Shown: piece after piece, positions 61,942 through 63,833 of the stretch
How positions within the stretch are numbered: position 1 is the stretch's first letter
Layout: every line of letters begins with the position of its first letter
Assembly (NCBI GenBank): GCA_023415635.1
Contig: JAEZJV010000050.1
Coordinates: 1 to 63,833, forward strand
Source: Bacillota bacterium
Lineage (GTDB): Bacteria > Bacillota > Clostridia > Lachnospirales > Lachnospiraceae
DNA: 63,833 nt
Reading direction: 5' to 3'
Program-made: the position numbers and the translations under genes
Notes under the pieces: generated by a model
Database searches by the model: none
Seen by the model: the letters and a program-made list of their open reading frames with translations, nothing else
What the model was told of the DNA's origin: nothing

Positions 61942-63606
61942 ATGAATAATAATGTGTTGGTGACGATAGGCGGTAAGGAATACGGGTATCCTGTGAATAC
62001 GTCCTTGTTAGAAATCAGCAGGGATTTTCAAAAGGATTATGATAACCAGATTATTCTGGCATTTGTAAATAATAAGCTCAGGGAGCTCTTTAAGCGTGTC
62101 ACTGATAATTGTACCATAAGCTTTGTGACTACTGCAGACGATGCCGGACAAAAGACCTACCAGCGCGGCATGATACTGATGATGCTGAAGGCAATCTATG
62201 CGGAATTCGGGAATGAGAATGTAGAGAAGGTATCGGTAGAATATTCTGTCAGTAACGGTCTATATTGTGATTATTCGGGACTTTATCCGTTGACAGAGGA
62301 AAGAATTACTTCTATTAAGCAGAGAATGAGAGAATTGGTCCAGAGGGATATTCCCTTTATGAAACGAAGTATCGGAACAGATGATGCCATTGAGCTTTTC
62401 CGCCGCTATCGTATGTATGACAAGCAAAGGCTATTCCGCTATCGTCGTGTATCCAAGACCAATATCTACAGTCTGGATGGCTTTGAGGATTATTATTATG
62501 GATATATGCCGCCTAGTACGGGAATGCTTTTGCATTTTGATCTGATAGCGTATGAGGGCGGGCTATTGCTGTTACTTCCGAATAAGAAAAACCCTACCGT
62601 TGTAGAGAGCTTTGTTCCGCAGCAGAAGCTATACGAGACATTGAGGGAATCTAACGCATGGGCTAATATGATGGATATCCCCAATGTGGCTGCACTCAAT
62701 GATGTCATTGCTCAGGGTCGGCTGAGCGAACTGATTCTGGTTCAGGAATCCTTACAGGAGAAGAAGATCAGTGATATTGCCGAGGCTATTAAAAAGACAG
62801 GCGGTAAGAAATTCATCATGATTGCAGGACCCTCCTCCTCAGGAAAGACGACCTTCTCCTATCGTCTCAGTATCCAGCTGAAGGCGCACGGCCTGAAGCC
62901 TCATCCGATTGCTGTGGATAATTATTTTGTGGATCGGGAGAAGACACCGAAGGACGAAAAAGGGGAATTTAATTTTGAATCGTTATATGCAATTGACCTG
63001 GAGCAATTAAATAAAGATATGACAGATTTACTGAACGGGAAGACAGTACAGATACCGGACTTCAACTTTGTAAGCGGCAGAAGAGAATATAAAGGAAACT
63101 TCCTGACTCTGGGGCCGGAAGACATCCTTGTTATAGAAGGAATCCATGGACTGAATGATAAGCTATCCTATGCGTTACCGAGGGAAAGCAAATATAAAAT
63201 TTATATCAGCGCGTTGACCCAGCTAAATATTGACGAGCATAATCGGATTCCAACCACAGACGGACGCTTGATTCGAAGAATGGTGCGGGATGCTAGAACC
63301 AGAGGGGCTTCTGCACAGAAGACGATATCCATGTGGCCTTCCGTCAGAAGGGGAGAGGATGAGAATATCTTCCCGTTCCAGGAGGATGCCGATGTTATGT
63401 TCAATTCAGCACTGATCTATGAACTGGCAGTATTAAAGCAATATGCAGAACCGATATTATTTGGAATTACAAGGGATTGTCCGGAATATATGGAAGCGAA
63501 GAGATTACTGAAATTTCTCGATTATTTTATCGGGGCACCGAGCGAGACTGTTCCGAAGAATTCTATATTGAAGGAATTCGTAGGCGGAAGCTGTTTTAAG
63601 GTATGA
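61942..63606 (+). CDS. TGS-domain uridine kinase-like nucleoside kinase
   Basis: A 554-residue two-part protein. The N-terminal 270 residues resemble the TGS and second additional domain of threonyl-tRNA synthetase (VLVTIGGKEYGYPVNTSLLE at the start). The C-terminal half is a uridine-kinase-like P-loop kinase with IAGPSSSGKTTFSYRLS, VDNYFVDREKTP and VIEGIHGLNDKL. Such proteins are common in clostridia as putative nucleoside kinases. ATG 61942 follows AAGGAGTG; GTG 61933 is an alternative. The stop codon lies within a few bases of the 3' end of rnpB on the other strand. Confidence 0.93.
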   Translation: MNNNVLVTIGGKEYGYPVNTSLLEISRDFQKDYDNQIILAFVNNKLRELFKRVTDNCTISFVTTADDAGQKTYQRGMILMMLKAIYAEFGNENVEKVSVEYSVSNGLYCDYSGLYPLTEERITSIKQRMRELVQRDIPFMKRSIGTDDAIELFRRYRMYDKQRLFRYRRVSKTNIYSLDGFEDYYYGYMPPSTGMLLHFDLIAYEGGLLLLLPNKKNPTVVESFVPQQKLYETLRESNAWANMMDIPNVAALNDVIAQGRLSELILVQESLQEKKISDIAEAIKKTGGKKFIMIAGPSSSGKTTFSYRLSIQLKAHGLKPHPIAVDNYFVDREKTPKDEKGEFNFESLYAIDLEQLNKDMTDLLNGKTVQIPDFNFVSGRREYKGNFLTLGPEDILVIEGIHGLNDKLSYALPRESKYKIYISALTQLNIDEHNRIPTTDGRLIRRMVRDARTRGASAQKTISMWPSVRRGEDENIFPFQEDADVMFNSALIYELAVLKQYAEPILFGITRDCPEYMEAKRLLKFLDYFIGAPSETVPKNSILKEFVGGSCFKV

Positions 63607-63608
63607 GC

Positions 63609-63833
63609 AGCACGATAAGCCGGGTTCTGTCTTGAATGGTCATCTATCTTGACCACATGTTGCCATGTGGCTCCAGTACCGCTTGCATACATAATACGCC
63701 TGCGGATACTACGCGACCTACCCTAAAGCACGGCGGGCAACCGTATCGCTTTATGTTCGGTCTTGCTTCGAGTGGGGTTTACATAGCCCCTACTGTTACC
63801 AGTAAGGCGGTGGTCTCTTAAGCCACCTTTCCA
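63609..63833 (-). ncRNA. rnpB: RNase P RNA, class A (3' part; 5' end outside window)
   Basis: Read on the minus strand, this is the 3' two-thirds of a bacterial class-A RNase P RNA. Landmarks in order are AAGAGACCACCG (P10-P11 region), GGTAACAGTA, AAACCCCACTCGAAGCAAGA, GTAGGTCG, GATGACC and the 3'-terminal ACAGAACCCGGCTTATCG. It is the catalytic RNA that trims tRNA 5' ends. Its 3' end faces and almost touches the stop codon of the nucleoside kinase gene, leaving no separate terminator in the spacer. Confidence 0.95.

Noticed and set aside
63636..63821. Plus-strand 61-residue frame at the window end
   Set aside because: It lies entirely within rnpB on the other strand, so it is structural RNA sequence rather than a gene.

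Overview
The window looks like a chromosome segment from a low-G+C Gram-positive anaerobe of the Clostridia, most likely Lachnospiraceae. The reasons are an AT-rich sequence with strong GGAGG-type ribosome binding sites, a dnaG-rpoD operon, CdaA/CdaR, polyglycerol-phosphate (teichoic acid type) genes, FeoA/FeoB with a small Cys-rich partner, and a class-A RNase P RNA. No respiratory genes are seen. All names rest on motif recognition by eye; no database search was run.

Layout. 0-2.6 kb: the end of a glycerol-3-phosphate-oxidase-type operon (FAD oxidoreductase tail, DUF1667), a flavin reductase and an MFS transporter. 2.8-3.2 kb: short repeats and what may be insertion-sequence debris. 3.3-4.8 kb: a DegV/FakB-like fatty-acid-binding protein next to PlsY. 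5-9 kb: an intracellular GH94 phosphorylase and a GH140-like glycosidase. 9.2-11.2 kb: a small membrane protein, an Lgt-family protein and a GntR/FCD regulator with its own probable operator.

11.4-23.8 kb is the most unusual part: a divergent catabolic regulon around a 691-bp promoter region. Leftward run glycerate 2-kinase, an enolase paralogue lacking key catalytic residues, glutamate dehydrogenase, a nucleotidyltransferase and an RpiR regulator. Rightward run an ornithine-cyclodeaminase-family dehydrogenase, an AGCS amino-acid symporter, a LarA-type racemase and a DRE-TIM condensing enzyme resembling Re-citrate synthase. Together they suggest uptake and deamination of an amino acid, stereochemical adjustment of a 2-hydroxy acid, phosphorylation and entry into central metabolism. 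The exact substrate cannot be read from the sequence.

24-30 kb: two uncharacterised membrane proteins, then cdaA-cdaR (c-di-AMP synthesis), an HPr-like protein and leuA with a long leader. 30-40 kb: a cell-wall polymer locus with a GT2-TagF fusion, TagGH exporter, TagD, two more glycerophosphotransferases, an LCP ligase and a WbaP-like initiating transferase. 40-44 kb: an HtrA protease, a divergent ClpX and a zinc-ribbon protein. 44-49 kb: a complete branched-chain amino acid ABC transporter (livKHMGF) preceded by two copies of a perfect palindrome. 49-53.7 kb: a cytidylate-kinase-like protein, two aminotransferases, a CheY-like receiver and QueH. 54-56.7 kb: feoA-feoB-Cys-rich peptide, with a near-perfect Fur box next to a consensus promoter. 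56.9-63.8 kb: dGTPase, DnaG, RpoD, TrmK, a TGS-uridine-kinase-like protein, and the 3' part of rnpB on the opposite strand.
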